64,000 bases of DNA, from the NCBI GenBank assembly GCA_963741055.1, contig CAVUGU010000010.1, forward strand, positions 151,820 to 215,819. Reading direction: 5' to 3'. Below the pieces are notes generated by a model. It ran no database searches and was not told where the DNA came from. It saw nothing but the letters and a program-made list of their open reading frames with translations. Below are positions 10,825 to 19,919 of the stretch, piece after piece. Position 1 is the first letter of the stretch. Every line of letters starts with the position of its first letter. The position numbers and the translations under genes are program-made. This DNA is from Bog-756 sp963741055 (GTDB taxonomy: Bacteria; Actinomycetota; Acidimicrobiia; Acidimicrobiales; RAAP-2).

Positions 10825-11117
10825 GGCGGGGCCGGCTCTTCGCGCATCGACTCGATCGGGGCCGACATGTCAGCGAGCGGACGGCGTTCGGCACGCTCGG
10901 CGACCACTGGGCGAGGCAGTCCCCGACCCGGCGCCCACGTCGCGTCGAAGGCGAAGCATCTCACTGCGCGTCGTCACATCGTTATCGTTGCTCAGACGTT
11001 GCGAGACGTGCTCATCGCTCTGCCGCGGTGAATGCGCCTGATATCGTCGTGGTGCCGACATCAGTGCTCCGGGCCACCGAGTGCCGGTTCCGACCAAAAG
11101 GGTGCTCGGGGTTGGAC

Positions 11118-12411
11118 ATGGCGGAGGCTGATTCCGATACGCGATGAGACGATCGCCATTCACGGCGGCTACGACGCCGACCGGACGCGGGCAGTGGCCG
11201 TGCCCATCTATCAGACCGTCGCCCACGAGTTCACCGACGCCGATCACGCCGCGGCTGTTTTCGACCTCGCCCAGCCGGGCTTTCACTACAACCGGATCAA
11301 CAACCCCACAGTCGAAGTCCTCGAGAAGAGGATGGCTGCTCTGGAAGGTGGGGTCGGTGCCGTCGCACTCGCTTCGGGCATGGCTGCGATCCGCTACGCC
11401 ATTCGGAACATCACCATCGCAGGACGGAGCGTGGTCACGACGCCCCAGCTCTATGGCGCGACCTACACGCTTTTTGCCCATCTTCTGCCGGAGGAAGGTG
11501 TAACCGTCCGTTTCGCGCCGGACGATCGTCCCGAATCGATCGGCGCGCTCATCGACGAGACGACTGCGGCTGTGTTCTGCGAGTCGATCGGGAACCCCGC
11601 GGGAAACATCGTCGATCTTCCGGCCGTCTGTGACGTCGCACACGCCCACGGTGTACCGGTCGTGGTGGACAACACGGTGGCCACACCCATGACCTTGAAG
11701 CCCTTCGAGCACGGAGCTGACATCGTCGTTCATTCGCTGACAAAGTTCGTCGGGGGCCACGGCACGACCCTCGGAGGGATGGTGGTCGACAGCGGGCGCT
11801 TTCCGTGGGCGGAGCATTCTGAGCGCTTTCCGATGCTCAGCCGTCCCGAGCCCTCGTTCCATGGGGTCATCTATACGCGCGACTTCGCCGACAGGCCGTT
11901 CATCGTACGGTGTCGGACTGTCGGGCTTCGCAACGACGGTGCGACCCTGTCGCCGTTCAACGCATTTCTCCTCCTCCAGGGCTTGGAGACACTCTCGGTG
12001 CGCCTGGAGCGCCAGCACGCGAACACCGAGGCGGTGGCGAGATGGTTGAGTGAGGATTCGCGGGTCGCGTGGGTCAGCTGGTCGGGCTTCGCCGATCACC
12101 CGCACCACGCATTGGGATCGTCGCTCCTCGGGGGTCGATATCCCTCGATCCTCACATTCGGAGTGGTCGGCGGATACGAGGCGGGCATCCGATTCTTCAA
12201 CGCTGTCGATCTGTTCACACGCCTTGTGAACATGGGAGACGCGAAATCGATCGTGAGCCACCCGGCGTCCACGACACATCGACAGCTCACGCCTGCCGAG
12301 CTCGACGCGGCACGCGTCACGCCCGACATGATTCGTCTTTCCCTGGGCATCGAACACATCGATGACCTCATCGACGATCTCGATCAGGCTCTTGGCGCCG
12401 CGGTGTCTTAG
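11118..12411 (+). CDS. O-acetylhomoserine sulfhydrylase-type PLP enzyme (MetY/Cys-Met metabolism family)
   Basis: Predicted gamma-replacement enzyme acting on an O-acylated homoserine or related substrate. The fold-type I signature is clear: HGGYDADRT...VPIYQT at the start, the SGMAAIRYA turn, VVVDNTVATP, and SLTKFVGGHGTTLGG with the PLP-binding lysine. Length is about 430 residues, normal for MetY. The main frame is open back to an ATG at 11032, which would add an untypical 45-residue extension. An ATG at 11118 opens MAEADSDTR in another frame and would give a normal N-terminus if one base is missing or extra near 11143, so a sequencing indel is suspected. It converges with an operon that contains a MetA-type acyltransferase, suggesting the two act in sequence. 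Methionine or cysteine synthesis or a specialised sulfur/amino-acid building block are both possible. Confidence 0.8.
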
Positions 12412-12472
12412 CGTCGGGACCGTCGGGTCGCACCAAGCACTGCGAGCGGCTCACCGATGTTCTCGCAGCAGA

Positions 12473-14263
12473 TCACTCCTCCTCCGCGGCGGCGGCAAGA
12501 CAGGTCAGGCAGGGGTTCCCAGTGTGCTCGTGGCTGCCGACCGCTGCGTGCGATCGGGTGAGCACGAAATCCGAGACGAGGTCTGCCACCTGCTGCCGTT
12601 GGTTCGCGATCAGGAGCTCGTGGTGCAGATCCGGGAAAATTTGCAGGTTGACCGATCCCCGTCGCGAGAGGCGCCGTAGCTTGTGTGGTGCGATGCCGTA
12701 GCGAATGGGGCGGCTCTCGAACTCGCCGCAGATGGCGAGTACATGGGTGCCCTGCCGGTCCAGATCGGGAAGCCATGCCCCCGATCGACGCTTGGGCGCA
12801 CCGAGCATCCGCACCCACCAGGCCAGCTGAGGGAAGCGGGTTCGAAGCGAGGACAGCCGGCCGCCCTCCCGAAACGCATCGGGGACCGAGTCCTTGGCGA
12901 AGACGATCCGTCGCCGGGGGTCGAGGGGCTTTCCCTCTCGCTTCTCCGGCGGTACGAAGGTGATACTGGGATTGATCGCCACCGCACCGCGTGGTCGAAG
13001 CCCGAATGCACTGTCGAGCGCCTGACAGCCCGACGAGCACAGCCCGACCAGGATCACGTTGCTCGGATCCTCGGGCGCTACGCACTCGGCCGCCTCCCGG
13101 ACGTCGTCGAACGCCTCGGGCTTGAGAGGAAACCACCTCTCGTGTCCGATGTCGCGGCTCGGGCTGTCGCCCAATCCACTCAGGTCCAACCGAAAAGAGC
13201 GGACGCCCTGGTACGCCCACTGGCGCGACAGCTCGACCCAGAGGCGGTTGGGGCCGACACCGGGCTGGTTGGCGACGCTGAGGAAGATGACGGTCGGAGC
13301 GTCCGAGAGGGAAGCGGTCGGCTCCGAAAGGACTCCGAAGAGCCCTGCCGGGGGAACCTCGACGAAGCTCTCCCGGACAGAGGGGCCGAGGGGGCTCGTG
13401 CCCACGACCGCGGTGGCGTTACCCGATGGCGCTCGGACCGGCTGTGGTCGGCCTCGGGCGCCCGCGGTCAGCCATGTCACGATCTTCTTCACCGCCAGCA
13501 CCGGAGGCTCCTGATGGGGCGAACCTCTGTCCATCAGCTCGGGCTGACCCGTCGCCTCACCGCGTTCGGCCACCTCGCCGGCAATCGACGCCTCCGCGAA
13601 GATGGGCGCTTCGAATCGATCGGATCGGACGAGCGTGAGTACGCGGCGGGCAAAGGGTCGCGGGAGCTTTGCAACGTCCAGCGTTCGAAGCTCCGACACC
13701 GTGGCGGCGTCGTAGATCATCCCTGAAGTCTCCAAGGAGCCATCGGTGAGGAGGGGTGTCACGTCGATGTCCGCGGTCAATAGGGAGTACAGCGCCGACT
13801 CCTCGCGGAGGAACGCACGGCCCGACACGCACGGGTCCCAGAGCACGAGCTGGTCGAAAGCGGCGCCGGACGCCGAGACGGTGGTCGCCAGCAGCGAGCC
13901 GATCCGCATGCCCACGGCCGAAAGGTCCACGTTCCCCATCTCGCGAAGCAGCTGCACCGCGTCGCGAACCGTCGCCAGCCACGACTCGACTCGGTTCGGG
14001 TCAAGGTTGTCACCAGCCGAGTTGCCGGTGCCGTCGTAGTCGAAGCGCAGCACCGAGAAGCCCGCGTCAGCGAGCGATTCGGCCAGCAACCGAAGGGCGT
14101 AATGACCCTGGAGGTAATCGCGCCCAATTGGCGGGCAGACGAGCACCCCGCCGCGGGATACCCCGCCGGGCGGAAGGTGGAGCCAGCCAAACGCCGGTCG
14201 CTCCTTCTCCCCGAACCAAATGGGCTGCGCCCCGATCACGTCATCCCCGCTGAGGCCCTGCAT
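12473..14263 (-). CDS. Tandem alpha/beta-hydrolase protein, exosortase-cluster type
   Basis: About 596 residues with two consecutive alpha/beta-hydrolase folds. The first has GGVLVCPPIGRDY, then FSVLRFDYDGTGNSAG and GMRIGSLLA, where the nucleophile elbow carries Arg instead of Ser. This degenerate elbow is known from hydrolases of exosortase-associated clusters. The second begins near residue 310 and has SFRLDLSGLGDS and the elbow VGLCSSGCQAL. The chosen ATG at 14263 overlaps the 3' end of the acyl-AMP ligase by 23 nt; an upstream in-frame ATG at 14314 is possible. Pairing with an AMP-forming acyl ligase is typical of exopolysaccharide loci, but the substrate is not known for this family. Converges with the metY-type gene 61 bp away. 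Confidence 0.8.
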   Translation of the reverse strand: MQGLSGDDVIGAQPIWFGEKERPAFGWLHLPPGGVSRGGVLVCPPIGRDYLQGHYALRLLAESLADAGFSVLRFDYDGTGNSAGDNLDPNRVESWLATVRDAVQLLREMGNVDLSAVGMRIGSLLATTVSASGAAFDQLVLWDPCVSGRAFLREESALYSLLTADIDVTPLLTDGSLETSGMIYDAATVSELRTLDVAKLPRPFARRVLTLVRSDRFEAPIFAEASIAGEVAERGEATGQPELMDRGSPHQEPPVLAVKKIVTWLTAGARGRPQPVRAPSGNATAVVGTSPLGPSVRESFVEVPPAGLFGVLSEPTASLSDAPTVIFLSVANQPGVGPNRLWVELSRQWAYQGVRSFRLDLSGLGDSPSRDIGHERWFPLKPEAFDDVREAAECVAPEDPSNVILVGLCSSGCQALDSAFGLRPRGAVAINPSITFVPPEKREGKPLDPRRRIVFAKDSVPDAFREGGRLSSLRTRFPQLAWWVRMLGAPKRRSGAWLPDLDRQGTHVLAICGEFESRPIRYGIAPHKLRRLSRRGSVNLQIFPDLHHELLIANQRQQVADLVSDFVLTRSHAAVGSHEHTGNPCLTCLAAAAEEE

Positions 14264-15858
14264 CGGATTGGCCCCGGCCGGCTCCGTACATCGCACGAAG
14301 GCGGCCCCTGTCAACCTTTCCAGCGGAGCTCATCGGCAGTCCTTCGACGACGATGCACACGTCGTCCGGCAACATCGTCGCCGGTAGATACTGGCGGGCG
14401 GCGGCAAGGATGGCGCGAGCACTGGTCGATGCGTCGGTCTCCACGAACGCCGTGATCCGGACGCCCTTTTCGGATGGCGCTTCGATGCACTCGGCCCTCA
14501 TCACATGCTCGATCGACTGCATCGCCTTCGCGATCTCCACCAGCGAGATCCGCACGCCACGGCGCTTGATCACGTCGTCACTGCGGAACATGTACACGTA
14601 GCGCCCGCGCTCGTCGCGGTACATGAGGTCGCCCGGTCTTATAGAGCACTTCACCCGGAATCACGTCGGAGCGGAGCACGCTGCGGGTCAGCCGCGGATC
14701 GCCCCAGTACCCGTTCATCAGCTGGTTCCCACCGATGTACAGCTCACCGACGGTGTGTGCCTGCTCGAGCACGGTGCCGTCCGGAGCCACGAGGTGAAAA
14801 CTGACACCAGGATGGGGGACACCAACGGGGATGCGATCCTCGGCGAGATCTTCTCGGGTGATCTCGTAGGTCGTCACTTCGACCGTCGTCTCGGTCGGAC
14901 CGTATCGATTGAATATCCGAAGGGAGGGTCGAATCTGCCACAGACGACCGAGGTCCTTCGCCAGGGACTCCTCGCCCCCGAGCCCGAGGGTCTGCAGTTG
15001 GCTGTCCCCAAGTCGCTCACACTCCGGAGATGACAGCAGTAGGCGGAGGTAGCTGGGCGAGAAGCCGGTATGGGTGATCTGGTCCTCACGCAGAGCTCGG
15101 AAAAAGCGGCGAAGGAACAGCAGATCCTCCCGACGCGGTATGACGAGCGACCCCCCGGCTGCCAACGTAGAGAACGCCGTGCCGTACGACCCGTCGAAGT
15201 GGAAGGGCGACACGCACAGAGTGCGGGTGCCCTCGTCGAGCCCGATCGATCCCGCCGCGCACACCACAGCCCATCGAAAGGCCATTTCGGAGATGCACAC
15301 GCCCTTTGGCATCCCCGTCGTGCCGGAGGTGTAGATCACGTACGCGTCACGCCCTCCGTCAGTAGCGCGGGGAGGAGGTGTTTCGGCGGCGGTGGGGAGC
15401 GCCGTTACCTCCGCCTGTATCCCGCCGTCCCCGCCGATGCGACGCACGGTGAGCTCGTGGTCGGACCCCAAGTCGAGAAGCCAAGTGGCGTTGCTGTCCT
15501 TGACGATCGTCGCCCTGCGCGGTGGCGGGTCATCGGTGGCGATAGGGATGAACGGCGACCCGAGCCACAGGCACGCCAGTGCGGCGATCACGAACTGGGC
15601 CGAGTTGGGGATGGACACCGCGACCCTGTCGCCTTCGTGCACCCCGACTTGAGCAAGGCCGGAAGCGGTGGCCGCCACACGTTCGGCCAGGTCGGCATAC
15701 GAGAGCGACTCGTCATCGTCCTTCACCGCGAGCTGACGCGGACGAGCCTCGGCATGTTGGAGCATCGCCTCCAACAGGCTCGTCTCGAAGGCGTCGCTCC
15801 GACCGAGGACGGAGCTCGCCCTGTCGGGGAGATCAGGGAGATACGTTGTGCCGGTCAT
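14241..15858 (-). CDS. AMP-forming acyl-CoA/acyl-acid ligase (frameshifted near 14634)
   Basis: Adenylate-forming enzyme that activates a carboxylic acid as acyl-AMP for transfer to CoA or a carrier protein. Visible motifs: YVIYTSGTTGMPKGV (phosphate loop), NRYGPTETTVEV (A5), LYKTGD (A7) and the C-terminal SSAGKVDRGRL with the A10 lysine. The reading frame breaks at LYKTG; an extra G in a GGG run near 14634 throws the frame, and DLMYRDERGRYVYMFRSDD continues in the next one to the stop at 14241. All catalytic motifs are present once this base is ignored, so a sequencing indel is likely. Start ATG 15858 overlaps the MetA-type gene by about 25 nt. Resembles ligases of exosortase-type clusters and amino-acid-activating domains. 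Confidence 0.82.
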
Positions 15859-16888
15859 CGTCCTCGGACGTAGCAAGGTCGTTTCGTTCACGCTCGCGAT
15901 CCGTCTCGGATCCATGGTCGAGGCCGCAGCGACGGCCGGCATCGATTACCCAATTCGCGAACAGCTGGGATGCCGTGTCCTGCCAGTCGGCACGGATGTA
16001 CGAGCACATGGGGCGGAAGGGGAAGGGACTGACCTCGACCACCGGCTGCGCGCATTGGTGCACGCGGCGGAGTGCGAGCAGGCGCTCCTCGCCAGCCCGG
16101 TCGAGATACCCCACCGGGATCTCCGGATAGTCCGAGGCCGTACCCTGCAGATATTCGTTGACGTCCCGCCTGTACTCCCGGAGCAGTGTCGTCGACGAAT
16201 ACTCGGGATGTCCCTGCAGAAGCACCAGCAGCCTCCCCGACTCCTCACGCGTGGCGACGGTCCAGCCCGAATCCGCCGATGCGACGAGGATGTCGTACCC
16301 ATGGCGCAACAAATCCTCGGAGGAGATGTCGTTGAAGCGAGAGTGAGGGAGCGAGACAGAGGCACCCAGTCGCCTCATGAGGAAATGGGATCGATCGACC
16401 TCCTGCTCGAACACTCCACATCTCTTGGAAGGAAGTGGGATCCGCTCGATTCCATGAAGTGCGACGGCCGCCGCGTGGGATGCCAAGCACGAAAGCAGAG
16501 TGGAGGGCACCCGTTCGCAAGCCCACTTGATGAGCTTGGCAAGGTCACCCCAGAACGGCTCGAGGGTGATGTCGGTCACGGTAGGCCTCGCCCCGGTCAC
16601 GAACAGCGCGTCCGGCGGCTCATCGTAGAGAGCGTGCAGGTCTTCGTAACGAAGAAGCGGTGAGCTGGGTGATGCCTGCTCCGTGCCGAGATGAGGAAGG
16701 CGATACCCACGGACCTCGATGGGAAGGCCCTCTGCTCCTGCGTGCACCAGGCTCAGCAATCGCCGAGTGGTCGCGTCGAACGCGGCATCCGGCATGTTGT
16801 TCACGATGCCGATGGTGAGCGCCCTCGATGGGCAGGTGTCGCGGTGATCGATCTGCCGTGCGAGTTTCGTCTTCTGGGATGCGGCCAT
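15833..16888 (-). CDS. MetA/homoserine O-succinyltransferase-family acyltransferase
   Basis: Predicted to acylate homoserine or a related hydroxy amino acid from acyl-CoA. Family features in order: IGIVNNMPDAAFDATTRR (typical MetA opening), TLLSCLASHAA with the nucleophilic cysteine, PHSRFND with the catalytic histidine, and LLQGHPEYSS with the glutamate of the HPEY motif. The segment that normally reads VTGAPVE is VTGARPT, so one substrate-site glutamate is replaced. About 351 residues from an ATG at 16888 that has GAGGGG upstream; an upstream GTG at 16912 is less likely. It sits between a methyltransferase and an acyl-AMP ligase and faces a MetY-type gene, an unusual place for ordinary methionine synthesis. 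Confidence 0.8.
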   Translation of the reverse strand: MAASQKTKLARQIDHRDTCPSRALTIGIVNNMPDAAFDATTRRLLSLVHAGAEGLPIEVRGYRLPHLGTEQASPSSPLLRYEDLHALYDEPPDALFVTGARPTVTDITLEPFWGDLAKLIKWACERVPSTLLSCLASHAAAVALHGIERIPLPSKRCGVFEQEVDRSHFLMRRLGASVSLPHSRFNDISSEDLLRHGYDILVASADSGWTVATREESGRLLVLLQGHPEYSSTTLLREYRRDVNEYLQGTASDYPEIPVGYLDRAGEERLLALRRVHQCAQPVVEVSPFPFRPMCSYIRADWQDTASQLFANWVIDAGRRCGLDHGSETDRERERNDLATSEDDDRHNVSP

Positions 16889-17042
16889 CCTGGTCCCCTC
16901 GAGGCCGGTCACCTTCTACCGAGTCATTGGAGAAATATCCCTGATAAGAGGGGCAACAGCGCCCCCCAAATACACCTCGTCGAATCCCCGCCGCTGGTCA
17001 CAGGGGTACTGGTACCGCGCCGCCTCGAACCCCGCAGCTCCG

Positions 17043-17907
17043 CTACTCGATCCGACCCACCGCGACGATGCCGAAGCTGTTGTCGAGGCACATCCGCTCA
17101 CCCACCGTCTGGACGAGCGAGCTCTGGTTCGACCAGTACTTGAGGACGTCGACGGTCTCGAACTGCTTGCCCAGCAGCTCGTGGACAGCCTCCTCGTCGA
17201 CTCCGTCACGCACGACGTGGTATTCGATCATGTCGGAGGGGTTCTCCTCGTCATAGACACCACGGACTCGTCGAAACTGCGTGGCGAGACCGCGCCTCAG
17301 GCTGCCCTGGCGCAGGCGCCACAGTAAATAGCCCAATCGATTCAGGCGTAGGGCAAAGCCGTTCATCCGCGAGTACCACAACGGTTCCTGCAAGATGACA
17401 ACGGCCCCGCCCGGTCGTATCCGGCTCGACGAGATCGTGCAGGGCGCCGAGGTAGTCAGGAATGTGGTGGAGCACCGAGACGCACGCGGCAATGGAATAA
17501 TCCTCGCCGAGGTCGCCGAAGGATCCATCTGGCGTGTACAGAGACCGAAACAGCGGATTGCTCGCAAACAGAGCATTGAGCCGGTCGACTGACGGCTTTG
17601 ACATCTCAAGTGCCGTGACTCGACATCCCGCCGCAAGCATCGGCTCGGTGAACCCACCGTGTCCTGCACCGATCTCGACGACATCCAGTGGGAGGCCGGC
17701 TTCGGACACCTCAGTCACCGCATGGCGCAGGGCGCTGACCAAGCGGTCGTAGAGGTCCCGGTGGGCGAGGTGCGGGCTTCCTTCCCGGTAATCCACCCCC
17801 GAGTGGTAGAAGGACTCCTGGAAGTTCGCTGGCTCGTCATCGCCGGTGCCGCTCGCGAACAGGCTCCGATCGGAACCGTTGCGGGCTCTGTTGATGGAAT
17901 TGGTCAC
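17043..17907 (-). CDS. Class I SAM-dependent methyltransferase (frameshifted near 17424)
   Basis: Contains the SAM-binding glycine motif VVEIGAGHGGFTEP, an acidic strand end (VTALEMSK) and SVLHHIPDYLGALHDL, as in Methyltransf_11/25 enzymes. The frame is lost just after LHDLVE and resumes one base away as RIRPGGAVVILQEPLW, running to the stop at 17043. The continuity of family features argues for a one-base indel near 17420-17428. The GTG start at 17907 overlaps the stop of the upstream glycosyltransferase by 4 nt (GTGA), implying translational coupling. Likely methylates a sugar or a small building block of the glycan; the acceptor cannot be deduced. Confidence 0.78.
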
Positions 17908-19205
17908 GACAAACCGGGTGGGATCGCGGATTTGCTCTTCGACGAAGATGGATTCAACGCCGAAAGTGCAGTTTCGGATCCCATCCTCTCGGTGACAGTC
18001 TCGGACCCTGCCGTATCCGTGAGGAATGACCACAGCTGAGGCACCAGGAGGCTCGAGTCGTACGAGCTGCGGTGCCGGTCGACCGAAGCGGTTGCTGCGT
18101 CCTTGCGCGTCGACTCGGAGTCGAGGAGATCGACCAGGATCGCAGCTGCCTTGACCGGATCGTCGAGGGGCCAGAATCGCCCTTGGATTCCGGCTTCGTA
18201 CAGTTCGGGGATGCCACCCACGGCGCCGGCGAGAATCGGGAGGCCGGCGGCCATCGCCTCGATGATCGCCAAAGGGCCCGTTTCGCAGAGCGACGCATGC
18301 ACATAGACGCGGTAGCCGGGAAGCCGATCGCACACATTTGGGACGAAGCCCCGGAACCGGACCTGGTCGCCAACACCGAGGGTGTCGGCTCGACGGGCCA
18401 GCTCCTTACGGCAGGGCCCGTCACCGTAGAGGTCCAGCGTGAGCCTCCGTCCGAGGCTCTTCACCTCGGCGAGGACGTCGATGAGGAATTTCTGATTCTT
18501 GGGGATCTCGAGCCCGCCGACGGTGACCAGGTCGCCGAGTCCTTCTGGAGGGCACGACGTCTCTGCGATCTCCACGAAGTTGGGTATGAGCGCCGAGCTG
18601 ACCTCGCGTGCCTCGGGTAGCCAGCTCAAGAGCGCTTCACGCGCCGACTTCGACACGAACACGATGCCGTCGACTCGCGGGATGACGCTCCTCTCCTCGT
18701 GGCGAATCGCGCGGAACACCCGCTTGTCTCGCTTGATGTATCCCTTTGCGACCCATTCGTCCGCCTGAGACTTGTGGAAGTGCACGGCCATGATCACCCG
18801 TTGATGGGGACCTTGGCGGGCGGCGAGGGCGGCCCGCGCCTCCAATGGACCTTGCGCATAGACAACCGCGTCGCCGAGCCTCGCCAGGTGACGGCGCAAC
18901 CCACGACGGAGAAACCTTTCGTGCCAACGGCGATACCACAAAACGCTGGCAGAGCCACTCACCGGTTCGAGCCCGAGGCGCACCGCGAAGACGGAACTGG
19001 TCAGCAGTGGCCCGCCGGACCACGGCGTGACGAGGGTGGTGTGGATTCCCTCGTCTGCCAGATATTCCCGGAAGCGTCGCACGTGTGTGTGGACGCCGGT
19101 GCCGCCGTCCTGGCGCAAGATCGTGGCGATGACCAGGGGCTTACCGTGGTCAGTCACGCTAGGGACGCCAAGAGGGACGGAGCTTTCTGCCCTTCGTGCC
19201 TCCAT
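17904..19205 (-). CDS. GT4-family glycosyltransferase
   Basis: About 433 residues with a GT-B fold. The N-terminal half has a glycine-rich GGTGVHTHVRRF loop. The C-terminal half has LVTVGGLEIPKNQKF, LYGDGPCRKEL, VRFRGFVPN, and the nucleotide-sugar motif HASLCETGPLAIIEAMAAGLP with the E-x7-E pattern. It probably adds a sugar from an NDP donor on the cytoplasmic face. The start is uncertain: ATG 19205 gives MEARRAESS, while the frame stays open to a TTG at 19298. First gene of a five-gene minus-strand operon and divergent from the DUF218 gene, so a bidirectional promoter region lies around 19206-19285. Confidence 0.85.
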   Translation of the reverse strand: MEARRAESSVPLGVPSVTDHGKPLVIATILRQDGGTGVHTHVRRFREYLADEGIHTTLVTPWSGGPLLTSSVFAVRLGLEPVSGSASVLWYRRWHERFLRRGLRRHLARLGDAVVYAQGPLEARAALAARQGPHQRVIMAVHFHKSQADEWVAKGYIKRDKRVFRAIRHEERSVIPRVDGIVFVSKSAREALLSWLPEAREVSSALIPNFVEIAETSCPPEGLGDLVTVGGLEIPKNQKFLIDVLAEVKSLGRRLTLDLYGDGPCRKELARRADTLGVGDQVRFRGFVPNVCDRLPGYRVYVHASLCETGPLAIIEAMAAGLPILAGAVGGIPELYEAGIQGRFWPLDDPVKAAAILVDLLDSESTRKDAATASVDRHRSSYDSSLLVPQLWSFLTDTAGSETVTERMGSETALSALNPSSSKSKSAIPPGLS

Positions 19206-19285
19206 CGTGGGACAAGAGCGAGCGTGCCCCATTCCTAATACATGACCCGGTTTGTATCGGCCCGGAGGTTGCTTGCTCTTAGGCG

Positions 19286-19894
19286 GTGTCGGCACCAACG
19301 GCGATGACCGCCGAGCGAACGGCTACCGGGGAAACGCCCCCCGGGGGTGACGCGGATGGACGCCGCCGCGGACCGAAGAGGCGTCGAACGGTGTTCGCCC
19401 TGGTGGGGGTTCTCCTTGCGCTGTTGGTGGTGGCAAGCGCCGTGCTCTTTGTCTTCCCGTCGTCGGACCAGCCCAGGCACGTCGACGCCATCCTGAGCCT
19501 CAACGGCGAGAACGAGCCTGCCCGCGAGTCGCTTGCCATCTCGCTGGCGAAACGAGGATTTGCGCCGGTCCTGATCTTCTCCCAGGGGAACTCTCACACC
19601 ACCGCGTGCCCGACGGTGGCCCACACCCGAGTGATCTGCTTCGAGGCTGAACCCGACCGGACCGCCGGCGAGATGGAGTACGCCGCTCGCCTGGCAAAGC
19701 GATACGGCTGGAGCAGCCTGATGGTCGTCCCCGGTCAGGCCCAGACGACGCGAGCCCGGATGCTCCTCAAGCGGTGCTATTCGGGACAGATCGCCATCGT
19801 CCCGGCGCCGGTCCCTCTCAGCCAGTTCCCCTACGAGATCGTCTACGAATGGGGAGCGCTCGCAAAGGCGCTGTTCGTCGACCGAGCATGCTGA
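19286..19894 (+). CDS. DUF218/YdcF-like membrane-anchored protein
   Basis: A 202-residue protein with a basic N-terminus (RRRGPKRRR), one membrane helix at about residues 35-57, and an extracytoplasmic DUF218-like domain: HVDAILSLNGENEPARESLA, then RTAGEMEYAARLAKRYGW and SSLMVVPGQAQTTRARMLL. Family members (SanA, YdcF, ElyC) act in cell-envelope and lipid-carrier homeostasis, but the biochemical role is unsettled. GTG start at 19286, with an ATG at 19304 as an alternative. First gene of the export/polymerisation operon, which suits an envelope function. Confidence 0.72.
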   Translation: MSAPTAMTAERTATGETPPGGDADGRRRGPKRRRTVFALVGVLLALLVVASAVLFVFPSSDQPRHVDAILSLNGENEPARESLAISLAKRGFAPVLIFSQGNSHTTACPTVAHTRVICFEAEPDRTAGEMEYAARLAKRYGWSSLMVVPGQAQTTRARMLLKRCYSGQIAIVPAPVPLSQFPYEIVYEWGALAKALFVDRAC

Positions 19895-19919
19895 AGTCGT
19901 CTCGGCGTCGCAGACGGAT

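Noticed and set aside
8287..11031. 914-codon plus-strand open frame across the beta-helix copies B/C
   Set aside because: It is the antisense of the beta-helix coding sequence; composition is Arg/Val/Gly-rich nonsense with no family motif, a common shadow in high-GC DNA.
10870..12357. 495-codon minus-strand frame opposite the MetY-type gene
   Set aside because: The plus strand carries an unmistakable PLP enzyme with its catalytic lysine; the antisense frame has no recognisable features.
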